Assembly (NCBI RefSeq): GCF_003290445.1 | Contig: NZ_CP021781.1 | Location: 310,001-374,000 of the forward strand | Direction: 5' to 3' | Length of the DNA stretch: 64,000 bases | Origin: Francisella adeliensis | Lineage (GTDB): Bacteria; Pseudomonadota; Gammaproteobacteria; Francisellales; Francisellaceae | Part shown: one piece after another, positions 33,809 through 43,025 of the stretch | How the letters are laid out: each line of letters begins with the position of its first letter | Numbering within the stretch: the first letter of the stretch is position 1 | Made by a program: the position numbers and the translations under genes | Notes under the pieces: generated by a model | The model's input: only the letters and a program-made list of their open reading frames with translations | Told to the model about the DNA's origin: nothing | The model's database searches: none

Positions 33809-35206
33809 ATGTCTTTTTTAGTAGCGATTGTAGGTAGAGCCAATGTTGGAAAATCTACCTTATTTAATGTAATGACAAGCTCGCGTGATGCTCTTGTTTT
33901 TGATTTTGAGGGTGTTACACGAGATCGCCAATATGGTCAAGCGAAATATGATGATCTTGACTATCTTGTAGTGGATACAGGTGGTATTTCTGATAATGAT
34001 GTCGGCTTTGATGAGTTTATGGCAAGACAATCAGAAATGGCTATAGATGAAGCAGACTTAGTGTTTTTCATTGTTGATGGCCGTTCTGGAATTACAAGTG
34101 GTGATGAATATGTCGCTGATTTGTTGCGTCAAAAAAACAAAAAAGTAGTCGTAGTAGTCAATAAAGTTGATGGTGTTGAAGAAGAAGCAGCGATGTCTGA
34201 TTTTTATAGCTTCGGCTTTGACAAGGTTTTTGCTATTTCTGCAGCTCATCGTAGAAATACACAGAAATTAATCGATAAGTATCTGAAAAAACCACTTGAT
34301 GCATACTATAAAGATTACACTCAAGCAGAAGAACATCGCGAAGAGCAACGCCATGGCATTCACTTCTCATTAATTGGTAGACCAAATGTAGGTAAATCAA
34401 CTCTTACAAACCGTATGCTTGGTGAAGATAGAGTTGTTGTGTATGATATGCCAGGTACAACGATTGACAGTGTTAGCATTCCATTTGATAGACATGGTAA
34501 AAAATACACAATTATTGACACAGCAGGAGTGCGCAAAAGAGGTCGTATAAATGAGACTCTTGAGAAATTCTCAGTTATCAAAACTTTAAAAGCTATCCAA
34601 AACTCGAATGTAGTAGTAGCTGTGATTGATGCAAGAGCAGGACTTTCTGAGCAAGATTTAAGCCTAATAAATTTCGCAGTTAAAAATGGTCGCGCAATAG
34701 TTGTGGCTGTCAATAAATGGGATGGTATGAGCGAAGAAGATCGTGCCTTTGTTAAGAAAGAGTTAGATAGAAGACTGTTTTTCTTAAAAGATTATGTTGA
34801 TATTTTATTTATATCAGCGTTACATGGTACAAATGTTGGACATATATTTGAATCAATAGAAACAGCTTATGCTTGCGCAACGAAGAAAATAACTACAGCA
34901 GATGCTACTAGGCTGATGCAACTGGCTGTTGATGCGCACAATCCTCCAGTAGTTGGTAAGTTTCGTATTAAGTTGAAGTATGCTCATGTAGGGGGCCATA
35001 ACCCTCCATTGATTGTTATTCATGGTAATCAGGTTGTTAAACTGCCTCATTCTTATAAGAAATATCTTGAGAATTTTTATCGTGAAGCATTAGATTTTCG
35101 TGGTACACCAATAGCATTTGAATTTAAGCAATCTGAAAACCCTTATGCAGATAGAAAACCAAAGAGAGTAAAAGATGAAAGCAATAAGAGTAAAAAAGCT
35201 AGATAA
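33809..35206 (+). CDS. der: Ribosome-associated GTPase Der (EngA)
   Basis: A 465-residue tandem GTPase needed for 50S subunit maturation. Two G domains are evident: GRANVGKSTL at 9-18 and GRPNVGKSTL near 191, each with DTGG/DTAG and NKVD/NKWD motifs. The C-terminal KH-like domain ends in a lysine-rich tail (RVKDESNKSKKAR). The 3' end overlaps the murA start by 32 bases in another frame. Confidence 0.97.
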   Translation: MSFLVAIVGRANVGKSTLFNVMTSSRDALVFDFEGVTRDRQYGQAKYDDLDYLVVDTGGISDNDVGFDEFMARQSEMAIDEADLVFFIVDGRSGITSGDEYVADLLRQKNKKVVVVVNKVDGVEEEAAMSDFYSFGFDKVFAISAAHRRNTQKLIDKYLKKPLDAYYKDYTQAEEHREEQRHGIHFSLIGRPNVGKSTLTNRMLGEDRVVVYDMPGTTIDSVSIPFDRHGKKYTIIDTAGVRKRGRINETLEKFSVIKTLKAIQNSNVVVAVIDARAGLSEQDLSLINFAVKNGRAIVVAVNKWDGMSEEDRAFVKKELDRRLFFLKDYVDILFISALHGTNVGHIFESIETAYACATKKITTADATRLMQLAVDAHNPPVVGKFRIKLKYAHVGGHNPPLIVIHGNQVVKLPHSYKKYLENFYREALDFRGTPIAFEFKQSENPYADRKPKRVKDESNKSKKAR

Positions 35207-36479
35207 TATAGCTGACGATATAACTATTAATATTAGTGGGGCTAAAAATGCTCTATTACATCTTATCTTTGCAGGTTTAATCCCTGCTTCAAAAACAGTT
35301 TTTTCAAATGTTCCAACTACTTTACTTGATTATAAAGGAGCTAAAGAGATTTTAGAAAGTGTAGGCGCTAAAGTTGTTGAGAAAGGTGAAAATGTAGCTA
35401 TAGATACAAGTAAAATTACAAAGGATACGTTAGAGTTATGTGGTAATCAAACATCAAAAACTCGTTGTTCACTAATGCTTCTAGGAGCGATGCTAAAGCA
35501 AAAAAGTCGTGTAAAAATTGGTTTTCCAGGAGGCTGTAGTTTTAGTGAAAAAAGACCTTTTGATATACATCTTGAGGGGCTTGAAGCATTAGGTGCTGAA
35601 GTGGTTTTAGGTGATGAGTTTATTGAGGTTATCTATAAAGAAGAAAAAAATGCAGAATACAAAATGCCTTTTCCATCTGTTGGCGCTACGATGAATCTCA
35701 TCATGTATGCTGTAATTGGAAGCTCTAAAGTAATCTTAGAAAATGTTGCTCTTGAGCCAGAGGTTGTTACGCTTATTGATTATTTAAATAAGTGTGGAGC
35801 AAATATAAATTTTGATACAAATAGTCGTAAAGTTGAGGTTGATGGAGTTACAAAGCTTAAAGGTTGTGAGTTTGAGATTATTTATGATCGTATTCAGGCA
35901 ATGACTTATGCTACGATGGCATATTTGTATAAAACAAATGTTACTATAACTAACATTAACACGGGCGATACTAATAATATTAAAAAACCCTTAGAAAAGC
36001 TTACAAATGCTGGGGCTAAATGGGAGTATGATAGCGATAAAAATTTAATTAAATTTTATGGTAAAAACAGCTCGCTAAATGGTGTAGATATTATCGCAGC
36101 ACCGTTTCCACATTTTCCTACAGATTTACAGCCTATATATGCCATTATGTTACTGATGGCTAATAGCACGAGTACTATTCAAGACACGGTATATCCAGAG
36201 CGACTAAATTATGTGTATCAAATAAGAAAAATGGGATTTGATTTGTCGATAGATAATAACCTTATAAGAATAAATCCTATTGAGAAACTGAGTGAAATTC
36301 GGCCAGCTACAATGAGTGTTAAGGATTTGCGAGCAGGAATGGCATGTTTGATGGCAGGCTCATTACTTGAAGAATCCTCAACTATAAATAATGCACATCA
36401 AATATTTAGAGGTTATAACAATCTTGTTGAAAATATGTCGCATTTTATGAAAATAGAAGTTCTGAGTGAAATAGAGTAG
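35175..36479 (+). CDS. murA: UDP-N-acetylglucosamine 1-carboxyvinyltransferase
   Basis: First committed step of peptidoglycan synthesis, adding enolpyruvate to UDP-GlcNAc. The 434-residue protein keeps all key residues: K24-N25 in SGAKNA, the fosfomycin-target Cys C121 in PGGCSFSEKRPFDIH, the Asp in FPTDLQP and the Arg in DLRAGMA. Overall it is fairly divergent from E. coli MurA. The start lies inside the end of der with AAGAG upstream, so the two are coupled. murB follows after a few bases. Confidence 0.92.
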   Translation: MKAIRVKKLDNIADDITINISGAKNALLHLIFAGLIPASKTVFSNVPTTLLDYKGAKEILESVGAKVVEKGENVAIDTSKITKDTLELCGNQTSKTRCSLMLLGAMLKQKSRVKIGFPGGCSFSEKRPFDIHLEGLEALGAEVVLGDEFIEVIYKEEKNAEYKMPFPSVGATMNLIMYAVIGSSKVILENVALEPEVVTLIDYLNKCGANINFDTNSRKVEVDGVTKLKGCEFEIIYDRIQAMTYATMAYLYKTNVTITNINTGDTNNIKKPLEKLTNAGAKWEYDSDKNLIKFYGKNSSLNGVDIIAAPFPHFPTDLQPIYAIMLLMANSTSTIQDTVYPERLNYVYQIRKMGFDLSIDNNLIRINPIEKLSEIRPATMSVKDLRAGMACLMAGSLLEESSTINNAHQIFRGYNNLVENMSHFMKIEVLSEIE

Positions 36480-36486
36480 GATTGTG

Positions 36487-37338
36487 ATGTCAGAGTATAT
36501 ATCTTTAGAAAAATATAATACATATAGGATTAATGCTGTTGCTAAGCATGTCTACTTTCCAAGTTCAGAAAGTGAGGTTGTTGAGATTGCTAAAAAGCAC
36601 GATAAATTATTTTTTCTAGGCAATGGTAGTAATATTATTTTTTCTAAAGAGAGATACGAAGATGATATAGCTTTTATAGTATTTTGTGAAAAATTTAATA
36701 ATTTAAAAATACAAGGTAATAGTGCAAAGGTTGAAGTTGGAGTTCTATTACAAGATTTAGCTTTAACAACTTATCAAGCAGGGTTGAGTGGGGTTGAAAC
36801 ATTTTATGATGTGCCAGCAAGTGTTGGAGGAGCCCTGATAATGAATGCTGGTGCCTATGGTGATGAAATATATACTCTTGTTAAAAGTGTCAGAGTACTT
36901 GATTTAAAAACTAAAAAAATTAGAGAGTATCAAAAAGCTGACATTGAATATGGGTATAGGTATTCGATGTTTAAAAATAATCATGATATCTGTATATTAT
37001 CAGCAGAGCTTGAGTTTGAGAAAAAGCCTAAAAACCAAATAAAAGCAAAACTTGATGATATTTACTCAAGAAGGCTTGCAAACTTACCCCAAAAACCAAC
37101 AGCAGGGAGTGTTTTTAAGCGGCCTCAAGCAAATGTGCCAGTCGGTGTGATGGTTGAAGAATTAGGGCTTAAAGGTAAAACAATTGGTGATGCTCAAATC
37201 TCTCCTAAACATGCAGGTATTATAGTCAATAGAGGGCATGCTAAAGGATCGGATATTATAGCTTTAATTGAGTATATTAAAGAACAAGTCTCCAAGCATT
37301 ATAATATATGCTTGCATGAGGAACAAATTATAATTTGA
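36487..37338 (+). CDS. murB: UDP-N-acetylenolpyruvoylglucosamine reductase
   Basis: NADPH- and FAD-dependent reduction completing UDP-MurNAc. The 283-residue enzyme has LGNGSNIIFS for FAD, GVETFYDVPASVGGALIMNAGAYG, and TAGSVFKRP with the catalytic Ser; the terminal Glu is in LHEEQ. The compact length fits type II MurB. A GTG at 36484 is in frame, but ATG 36487 is preferred. It ends the der-murA-murB operon. Confidence 0.93.
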   Translation: MSEYISLEKYNTYRINAVAKHVYFPSSESEVVEIAKKHDKLFFLGNGSNIIFSKERYEDDIAFIVFCEKFNNLKIQGNSAKVEVGVLLQDLALTTYQAGLSGVETFYDVPASVGGALIMNAGAYGDEIYTLVKSVRVLDLKTKKIREYQKADIEYGYRYSMFKNNHDICILSAELEFEKKPKNQIKAKLDDIYSRRLANLPQKPTAGSVFKRPQANVPVGVMVEELGLKGKTIGDAQISPKHAGIIVNRGHAKGSDIIALIEYIKEQVSKHYNICLHEEQIII

Positions 37339-37404
37339 TGGTGCTTATTCGATAGTTGCTATATGCTCAAAATTTACTATACTTCTTTTAGGTAATTTAT
37401 TTTT

Positions 37405-38241
37405 ATGAAAAAGATGACAAAAACTGTTCTAATATCGCTATTTTTACTTGTAGGCATTGGTTTGGGTGTTGCTAGTGAAACTTATCAGGGAGAACATTCT
37501 GATAAAAAACTTGGGTTAATAAGTAAGAAGACTACAAATACTGGTGGTTTACAGCCTGATGAAAAAGATAGTAGCTATAGTTATGACGAGAAGTATGAGG
37601 ATCTATTGACTCATATAGATACGTCATATACTGATGACTATGAGATTGATTCTGATAAATTAGATGGTGAGCTTTCAAGCTATGAAGACGATTACCAACA
37701 TCTTTTAGCTGAAGCTGAAAAAATAATTGGTAAAGATAAAGTTGATGCATTAACGAAGAATGTTGAAGAAGTTGCAGTAACACCCAAAAAAGAGCCTAAA
37801 AAAATAATAAAAATAAAACAGTTAGATGATGCTAAGAAAAAATTGCATGAACAAAATGATTCTATGGCTATAGATTATAGTAAGGCTAGGGATTTAGATT
37901 CTGATTCAGATGGTGAAAATATTTATCAAGGTTTATTGGATGCGTTAAAAACTGATAAAAAAATTGATGGTATGTTTAAGCCTGATGAAAATGAGGGAGG
38001 AGAACATGATGAGCATGATGAGGAACATTATAAGTATAAGATGGATAATGGATTTCCACTTGAAGAGATAATGACAGTTGGACTCTTTAATGGAGAGCAG
38101 AAGCGCTTTAAAAAGTGTTTAATCCTGAAAAAATATGGCGGGGGTACATGGAGAACATATTGCCAGCCATTAGCTAAGCCTACTAAATGTTCTGATCAAG
38201 AATGGCGTGATTTATCTACTATGCCAATTATGTATTGTTAA
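37405..38241 (+). CDS. Acidic secreted hypothetical protein
   Basis: A 278-residue protein with an N-terminal signal peptide (MKKMTKTVLIS, hydrophobic core, likely cleavage near VASET). Residues 25-215 are highly charged, rich in Asp, Glu, Lys and Tyr, with long low-complexity and probably helical stretches such as EGGEHDEHDEEHYK. The last ~60 residues form a small domain with four cysteines, which could make two disulfides. No known family recognised. It stands alone with its own upstream region of 66 bp. Confidence 0.72.
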   Translation: MKKMTKTVLISLFLLVGIGLGVASETYQGEHSDKKLGLISKKTTNTGGLQPDEKDSSYSYDEKYEDLLTHIDTSYTDDYEIDSDKLDGELSSYEDDYQHLLAEAEKIIGKDKVDALTKNVEEVAVTPKKEPKKIIKIKQLDDAKKKLHEQNDSMAIDYSKARDLDSDSDGENIYQGLLDALKTDKKIDGMFKPDENEGGEHDEHDEEHYKYKMDNGFPLEEIMTVGLFNGEQKRFKKCLILKKYGGGTWRTYCQPLAKPTKCSDQEWRDLSTMPIMYC

Positions 38242-38274
38242 ATTTAGTACATAATTTCAGATTATTAATTTTTT

Positions 38275-39030
38275 CTATCCTTTTTTGAAATCAGCAATTT
38301 GTTTCTTAAGATCCTCAAGGCTTACTCTGTTAGGGTTTGCTTTGGGTTTTAAGTCAGAAGAATCTTTGCGAACAGCATAGCCATATAAAGCTTCGACTTC
38401 TAATTGAAAATTGTTTTTTAGTTCGGCTATAAAACTTTGCCATTTGTTTTTGCCTGTTAGAGAGGTTTGCATTTTAGTATCTGCTAAAGGCTCATTAAGC
38501 TCGCGAATATCATTAAATAGCACATTTGTATCTTCATAGGTAAAAGTGATTAAATCACTCTCTATAGCGGGAGACTTGTAAGCGCTTGATTGAAGCATGC
38601 CTCCCCATGTTTTAGCATCTATCATAGCATTTGTATGAGGTAAGTTATCGATGGTTGAAAAAGCTGAGTTTATAGAGCTAAAACTATTATCACCAAAAGT
38701 GGAAAATAGAAGAATCCCTTCGTGGTTTAGCATTTCATAGTACTGATCAAGCTTATCTGCAATGTTAGGGTTAAGATGAACCGTAGTGTTTGATATTATT
38801 AGGTCATATTTTTGGAGTAAATTATTAGAAATATTTGCTTCAGGAAACCTATCTTTTAAAACACTTATATAAGATTCATCTTGGTAACCGTCAATAAAAA
38901 TATTCTCAGGATTAAGGTTTATAAATTCTAACCTTTTTAGGAGTCTTAGGGCTATTTCATTTTTTATAAATGAAGTGTTATATTTACGACTTGAGTTGAG
39001 TCGTTGATTAAAAAAAATATAGTTAAACAT
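38275..39030 (-). CDS. Degenerate BioC-like methyltransferase
   Basis: A 251-residue protein whose ends match malonyl-ACP O-methyltransferase BioC / NDUFAF5-type class I methyltransferases: FNQRLNSSRKYN at the start, DLIISNTTVHL as the post-motif strand and EVEALYGYAVRK at the end. The glycine-rich SAM motif I is missing: IFIDGYQDES stands where a DxGxGxG loop is expected, and the segment between motif I and the post-motif strand is unusually short. SAM binding is therefore doubtful. It is divergent from the c-di-GMP operon. Confidence 0.7.
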   Translation of the reverse strand: MFNYIFFNQRLNSSRKYNTSFIKNEIALRLLKRLEFINLNPENIFIDGYQDESYISVLKDRFPEANISNNLLQKYDLIISNTTVHLNPNIADKLDQYYEMLNHEGILLFSTFGDNSFSSINSAFSTIDNLPHTNAMIDAKTWGGMLQSSAYKSPAIESDLITFTYEDTNVLFNDIRELNEPLADTKMQTSLTGKNKWQSFIAELKNNFQLEVEALYGYAVRKDSSDLKPKANPNRVSLEDLKKQIADFKKG

Positions 39031-39068
39031 TTGTTTTTATGTGTAGAAAGTGACTTTGAAATAGAGTA

Positions 39069-39101
39069 TATCACTTATGATTTATTGTCAAAAAAGTGAT
39101 A
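39069..39101. promoter_or_regulatory. Inverted repeat in a divergent promoter region
   Basis: TATCACTT at 39069-39076 and AAGTGATA at 39094-39101 form a perfect eight-base inverted repeat spaced by seventeen bases, with a further AAGTGA nearby at about 39045. It lies between the divergent methyltransferase and c-di-GMP operon and could be an operator. No regulator is identified. Confidence 0.35.
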
Positions 39102-39282
39102 ATAATTTCCTCCCAACTCTTCTTTTGTCATGAATATTGCAGTATTTACTTGAATAAGTAGTTTAGCTATATTGGTGTTGGAGTTGTTAATATAGATCTG
39201 AAAGGCTAAATATTTATTTACATTTGCCTTTAAAACTTATAAGTTTATTAATTAAATATATACTGGTTTTCATAGAGAATTT

Positions 39283-40662
39283 ATGAGTTTTAATATTGGA
39301 GTATTTGGCTCCTTTGATTTTAAAGGTGCTTCTGAGCTTAAAAGCGAGATAACTTCAACAGGACCTAAGATTTATGAGTTTAACCTAAAAGAAGATGTAG
39401 TTAGTCAAATACAAACAAATAATATTCAAGTATTGATCCTAAATTTGCAGAAAAAAGATTTGCTGATTGAGACTGTTAATAAAATCAGATCTTCAGCTGA
39501 GATTTATTTATTACCTGTATTTAGTGTTGCTGAAAACTATGAAATTTATACTGATGCGACATACTCTAGCGTAGAAGGTTTGAGTAGTATATATGAAAAA
39601 CTAACTGCTAAAAAAGAAACCCTAGTAGATATTGATGGTAAAAGGATGATAAAAGACTGGCAGACAAGATTCTTAACTTATCTGTATACTAGAAAAGGGT
39701 TGAAATCTTTAGATGCTTCAGTAGATAAAGTATCTAAATCATTTTATAGTTTTCCATTGATAGAGGTCTTCCATACTGATAACACGAATGTTGCTGAATG
39801 GATTGGTGATTTAAAATCAGATGAGTTTTTAAAGATAAAAAAATTTGTAAAATCTTATTTTTGCTGCCAAAAGTGTGATTCTGCACGAATACTTTATTCT
39901 GAACAGTGCCCTGATTGTAAAAGCGAAAATATTCTCTTGACTGACTTTATACATTGTTATACTTGTGGAAATATGGGTCCTCAATCAGAATTTCTACATA
40001 ATGAACAATATGTTTGTACACATTGTAATACAAAACTTAAGCATATTGGTCAAGATTACGATAAACCTTTGGAAAATTATTACTGTAAGAGTTGTAACTT
40101 TAGTTTTTTAGAACCTAATGTTATTTCTGAATGTATCGATTGTGATAACAAGTGTGACACAGAACAACTAAAAAAAATGAGTGTTCATAATTATGAATTA
40201 ACTCAAAAAGCTGAGCATTTTATTAGTATCGGTTTGAATTATGCGATGTCTGTTTTCGATAATATAAACTATATAGTCCCTGAATTTTTTTATAACTTTA
40301 TAGAATGGTCATCTCTCATGCAAAAAAGGGATGAGTCATACGCATTTTCATTATTGAGGATAAATATCTCTGATAATGTTAATGTTAATGTTGATGAAAT
40401 AGTACTCATTTCAAAAAGCCTTAAAGCTGTTTTACGAAAAACAGATATGCTTACAAGAATAAATGGTCAAACAGTTTGGGTATGGCTTCCAAATACGCCA
40501 ATAGATGGTGCAATGGTAGTCTTGGAGAAACTTAATACTATTCGAGTATCAGAAGGGGCGAATGCTGAAGATATGACTAATATAAAAGCATTTTCATCGG
40601 AAGACTTAGGAGTTGTTCAAGATGCTAAGATATTGTTGATTGAGCTTGCCAATAAGGATTAA
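39283..40662 (+). CDS. Zinc-ribbon regulator with degenerate GGDEF domain (TackOD1-like)
   Basis: A 459-residue protein, first gene of the c-di-GMP/polysaccharide cluster. Residues 1-110 look like a degenerate receiver fold. Residues ~193-292 hold six CxxC knuckles (CQKC, CPDC, CYTC, CTHC, CKSC, CIDC), enough for three zinc ribbons, as in TackOD1-type metal-binding proteins. The last ~115 residues follow the GGDEF-domain pattern (LRKTDMLTRINGQTVWVWLPNT) but NGQTV replaces GGDEF, so it cannot be a normal cyclase. It probably acts as a sensor or c-di-GMP effector for the synthase encoded five bases downstream. Confidence 0.72.
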   Translation: MSFNIGVFGSFDFKGASELKSEITSTGPKIYEFNLKEDVVSQIQTNNIQVLILNLQKKDLLIETVNKIRSSAEIYLLPVFSVAENYEIYTDATYSSVEGLSSIYEKLTAKKETLVDIDGKRMIKDWQTRFLTYLYTRKGLKSLDASVDKVSKSFYSFPLIEVFHTDNTNVAEWIGDLKSDEFLKIKKFVKSYFCCQKCDSARILYSEQCPDCKSENILLTDFIHCYTCGNMGPQSEFLHNEQYVCTHCNTKLKHIGQDYDKPLENYYCKSCNFSFLEPNVISECIDCDNKCDTEQLKKMSVHNYELTQKAEHFISIGLNYAMSVFDNINYIVPEFFYNFIEWSSLMQKRDESYAFSLLRINISDNVNVNVDEIVLISKSLKAVLRKTDMLTRINGQTVWVWLPNTPIDGAMVVLEKLNTIRVSEGANAEDMTNIKAFSSEDLGVVQDAKILLIELANKD

Positions 40663-40667
40663 GCAAC

Positions 40668-41984
40668 ATGGAAGAATTGTATATTTTATATAATTATGTT
40701 TTAGGCTTACTCTCTAACCCTAAAGAACTTTTTTTATCTGTATTTGTAGTAGTATTACTTGTAGAAACCCCCTATACTTTTTTTATTTTTTTAAGTGTTT
40801 TAGGTAGCTACTTTCATCAGTTAATTACACCAAATAAAAAAGAACCATATTATCCTAAGGTAAGCTGTATTATTACAGCTTACAGTGAAGGCAAAGATAT
40901 TTTAATTACTCTGAAAAGTTTAGAAGAACAATTTTATAAAGGACATATCGAAGTTTTAGTAATGATCGATGGTGCAGATGTAAATAAAGAAACTCTTGAT
41001 GTTGCGATGAACTATAAAAAAACATTTGAGTCAAATAGGAAGAGAACTTTAAAAGTTGTACCAAAATGGCAAAGAGGTGGACATGCATCATCATCAAATC
41101 TAGGTTTTAGACTTAGTACTGGAGATTTAGTAATATTGCTTGATGGAGATACTTCAGTCGATAATGATATGGTTAGTAATATGGTGCAACCATTTGCAGA
41201 CCCTGATGTTATAGGATGCTCAGGAACTATAAGAGTTAGAAATATTAAGAAAAATATTCTTACAAAGTGCCAAGGTATAGAGTATATGTTAGGCATCCAA
41301 ATGTCGAAGATAGCTTTAAGCAATATTAACAGTGTTAACAATATTTCTGGAGCATTTGGTTGTTTTAGAAGAACATTACTTAAAAAAACCACTTTGTGGC
41401 GTAACGGATCAGCAGAAGATCTAGATATGACATTAAGGTTACAATTTTTATTTAAGCGGCATAAGAATCTTAAGATTAAGCATGTACCTTATAGTGTCTC
41501 GCATACAGATGCACCAGAGTCAGTTTGGGTGCTTATTAAACAAAGAATGAGGTGGGATGGAGATACTTATTTTATATATATTCGTCGACACCTCAAAAGG
41601 TTGTTGCCTAGGTATCTAGGTTGGAAAACTTTTTTTGTTACCTTGTTTTCTGGTTTATTTTTTCATGCTGTGCAGCCTATAGTTATTGTAATAAGTTTGA
41701 TTTATACAGCCTTTATGTTTCCAGTGCATGTGATAGTGCCTGTATATGTTGCAGTATATATATATTATTTAGTATTGAATTTTGCTTTATTTATTACTTT
41801 TATATTGTTAGTATCAGAGAGAAAAAAAGAAGATGCTAAGCTTTGGTATGTATTGTTTGTGATGCCATTTTATTCTGTGTTTTTAAAATTTGTAGCAACA
41901 GTCGCAACATTTAGTGAGTTTTTTATTAAGTCTCATAAAGATAGCACTATGGCTCCAACATGGGTTAATAAAAAAGTAGGGTGA
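40668..41984 (+). CDS. Processive family-2 glycosyltransferase (polysaccharide synthase)
   Basis: A 438-residue membrane glycosyltransferase of the cellulose/hyaluronan/PNAG synthase type. The cytoplasmic GT-A domain has MIDGAD, LLDGDTS (the DxD), EDLDMTLRL and the processivity signature QRMRW near residue 291. One or two TM helices precede it (residues ~10-45) and about four follow (330-420). No PilZ domain is present. The sugar polymerised is unknown; the closest feel is Alg8/PgaC-type. It lies between the zinc-ribbon protein and an HlyD-like partner in one operon. Confidence 0.85.
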   Translation: MEELYILYNYVLGLLSNPKELFLSVFVVVLLVETPYTFFIFLSVLGSYFHQLITPNKKEPYYPKVSCIITAYSEGKDILITLKSLEEQFYKGHIEVLVMIDGADVNKETLDVAMNYKKTFESNRKRTLKVVPKWQRGGHASSSNLGFRLSTGDLVILLDGDTSVDNDMVSNMVQPFADPDVIGCSGTIRVRNIKKNILTKCQGIEYMLGIQMSKIALSNINSVNNISGAFGCFRRTLLKKTTLWRNGSAEDLDMTLRLQFLFKRHKNLKIKHVPYSVSHTDAPESVWVLIKQRMRWDGDTYFIYIRRHLKRLLPRYLGWKTFFVTLFSGLFFHAVQPIVIVISLIYTAFMFPVHVIVPVYVAVYIYYLVLNFALFITFILLVSERKKEDAKLWYVLFVMPFYSVFLKFVATVATFSEFFIKSHKDSTMAPTWVNKKVG

Positions 41985-41994
41985 AATTTACAGC

Positions 41995-43011
41995 ATGAAG
42001 TTTAAAGTGCCTAAAAATAAGTTATTGTCTCAGGTTGAGAGATCACCTGTGCGTAAAAATATAGCTAAATGGCAATGGTATTCTGTTGTAGCTGTAGTTG
42101 TAGCTCCACTTGTTTATATAGTATGGTTGATTTTTAGTGGTAGTTGGTTTATTGTCGCTCATGGAACAGTTGTTACAGAAAAATACCTTATTCGAGCGAA
42201 TGAAGATAGTTTCGTGGAGCAAAACTTTATTCATGATGGTGAGATAATTAAAAAAGGCGGGCAAGTTTTTAAACTAAAATCTCCTCTCCTTGAGACTGAA
42301 CTTAAAGAAATTAACGATCAAATTCATGAAATAGAAAGTATGCAGGAGAAGCTCTATAATAAAGATCTTAGCGCAATAAATCATATGTATAATACATCAA
42401 AAAAATATGTTGATATAAATAAAAAGTTTTATGAAGCTATGGTTGATCTACGTAAAGAAAAAGTAATAAACTTAGTTGATTTGCAAAAATCATCTCAGGT
42501 TTTGCATGATGCAGAAATGGAACTTGAAAAAGTAAAGGTCGATAAGCAAGAATATAGTCTTGATAAGGATAGTGAGTATGAAAAAGATATTAGGGATCTT
42601 GAGTTTAGAAAAGCTATTGTAGAAAAAAAATTAGATAGTTTAGATATAAAAATGAATATCAGAGCTGTTGTTAATAAGGCATATGTTTATAAAGGTGAGT
42701 TTGTTCAAAAAGGACAAGAGCTAGCTATGCTATCTTTATTTAGTAAACCTTATATTAGAGCTTATTTAGACTCTAAATATCTCTCTTATGTACATCGAGG
42801 GACTGCTGTTACGATTCGTTTTCAGGATGGTGTTGAATTTTCTGGTAAAGTTGATTCGCAACCTATTTTTGCCGAAGTAAATAGAGATAGTACTAGTATA
42901 TTTGATGAAGTAGAATCTAAGGTCGTAATAATTGTCAAACCTACAGAAGAGATTCCTTCAGATTATAATATTAATAGTGTGCCTGTTGAAATTGACATAG
43001 ATCGTTTGTAG
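41995..43011 (+). CDS. HlyD-like membrane protein, partner of the polysaccharide synthase
   Basis: A 338-residue membrane-fusion/Alg44-type protein. A short cytoplasmic start is followed by one TM helix (residues ~28-50), a periplasmic biotinyl-lipoyl-like half motif (ANEDSFVEQNFIHDGEIIKKGG), a coiled coil (~85-190) and the second half (AVVNKAYVYKGEFVQKGQEL) plus a beta domain. Such proteins link a GT2 synthase to export. Alg44 carries an N-terminal PilZ; none is seen here. Ten bases separate it from the synthase gene. Confidence 0.82.
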   Translation: MKFKVPKNKLLSQVERSPVRKNIAKWQWYSVVAVVVAPLVYIVWLIFSGSWFIVAHGTVVTEKYLIRANEDSFVEQNFIHDGEIIKKGGQVFKLKSPLLETELKEINDQIHEIESMQEKLYNKDLSAINHMYNTSKKYVDINKKFYEAMVDLRKEKVINLVDLQKSSQVLHDAEMELEKVKVDKQEYSLDKDSEYEKDIRDLEFRKAIVEKKLDSLDIKMNIRAVVNKAYVYKGEFVQKGQELAMLSLFSKPYIRAYLDSKYLSYVHRGTAVTIRFQDGVEFSGKVDSQPIFAEVNRDSTSIFDEVESKVVIIVKPTEEIPSDYNINSVPVEIDIDRL

Positions 43012-43025
43012 ATGGGAGTAATTAT

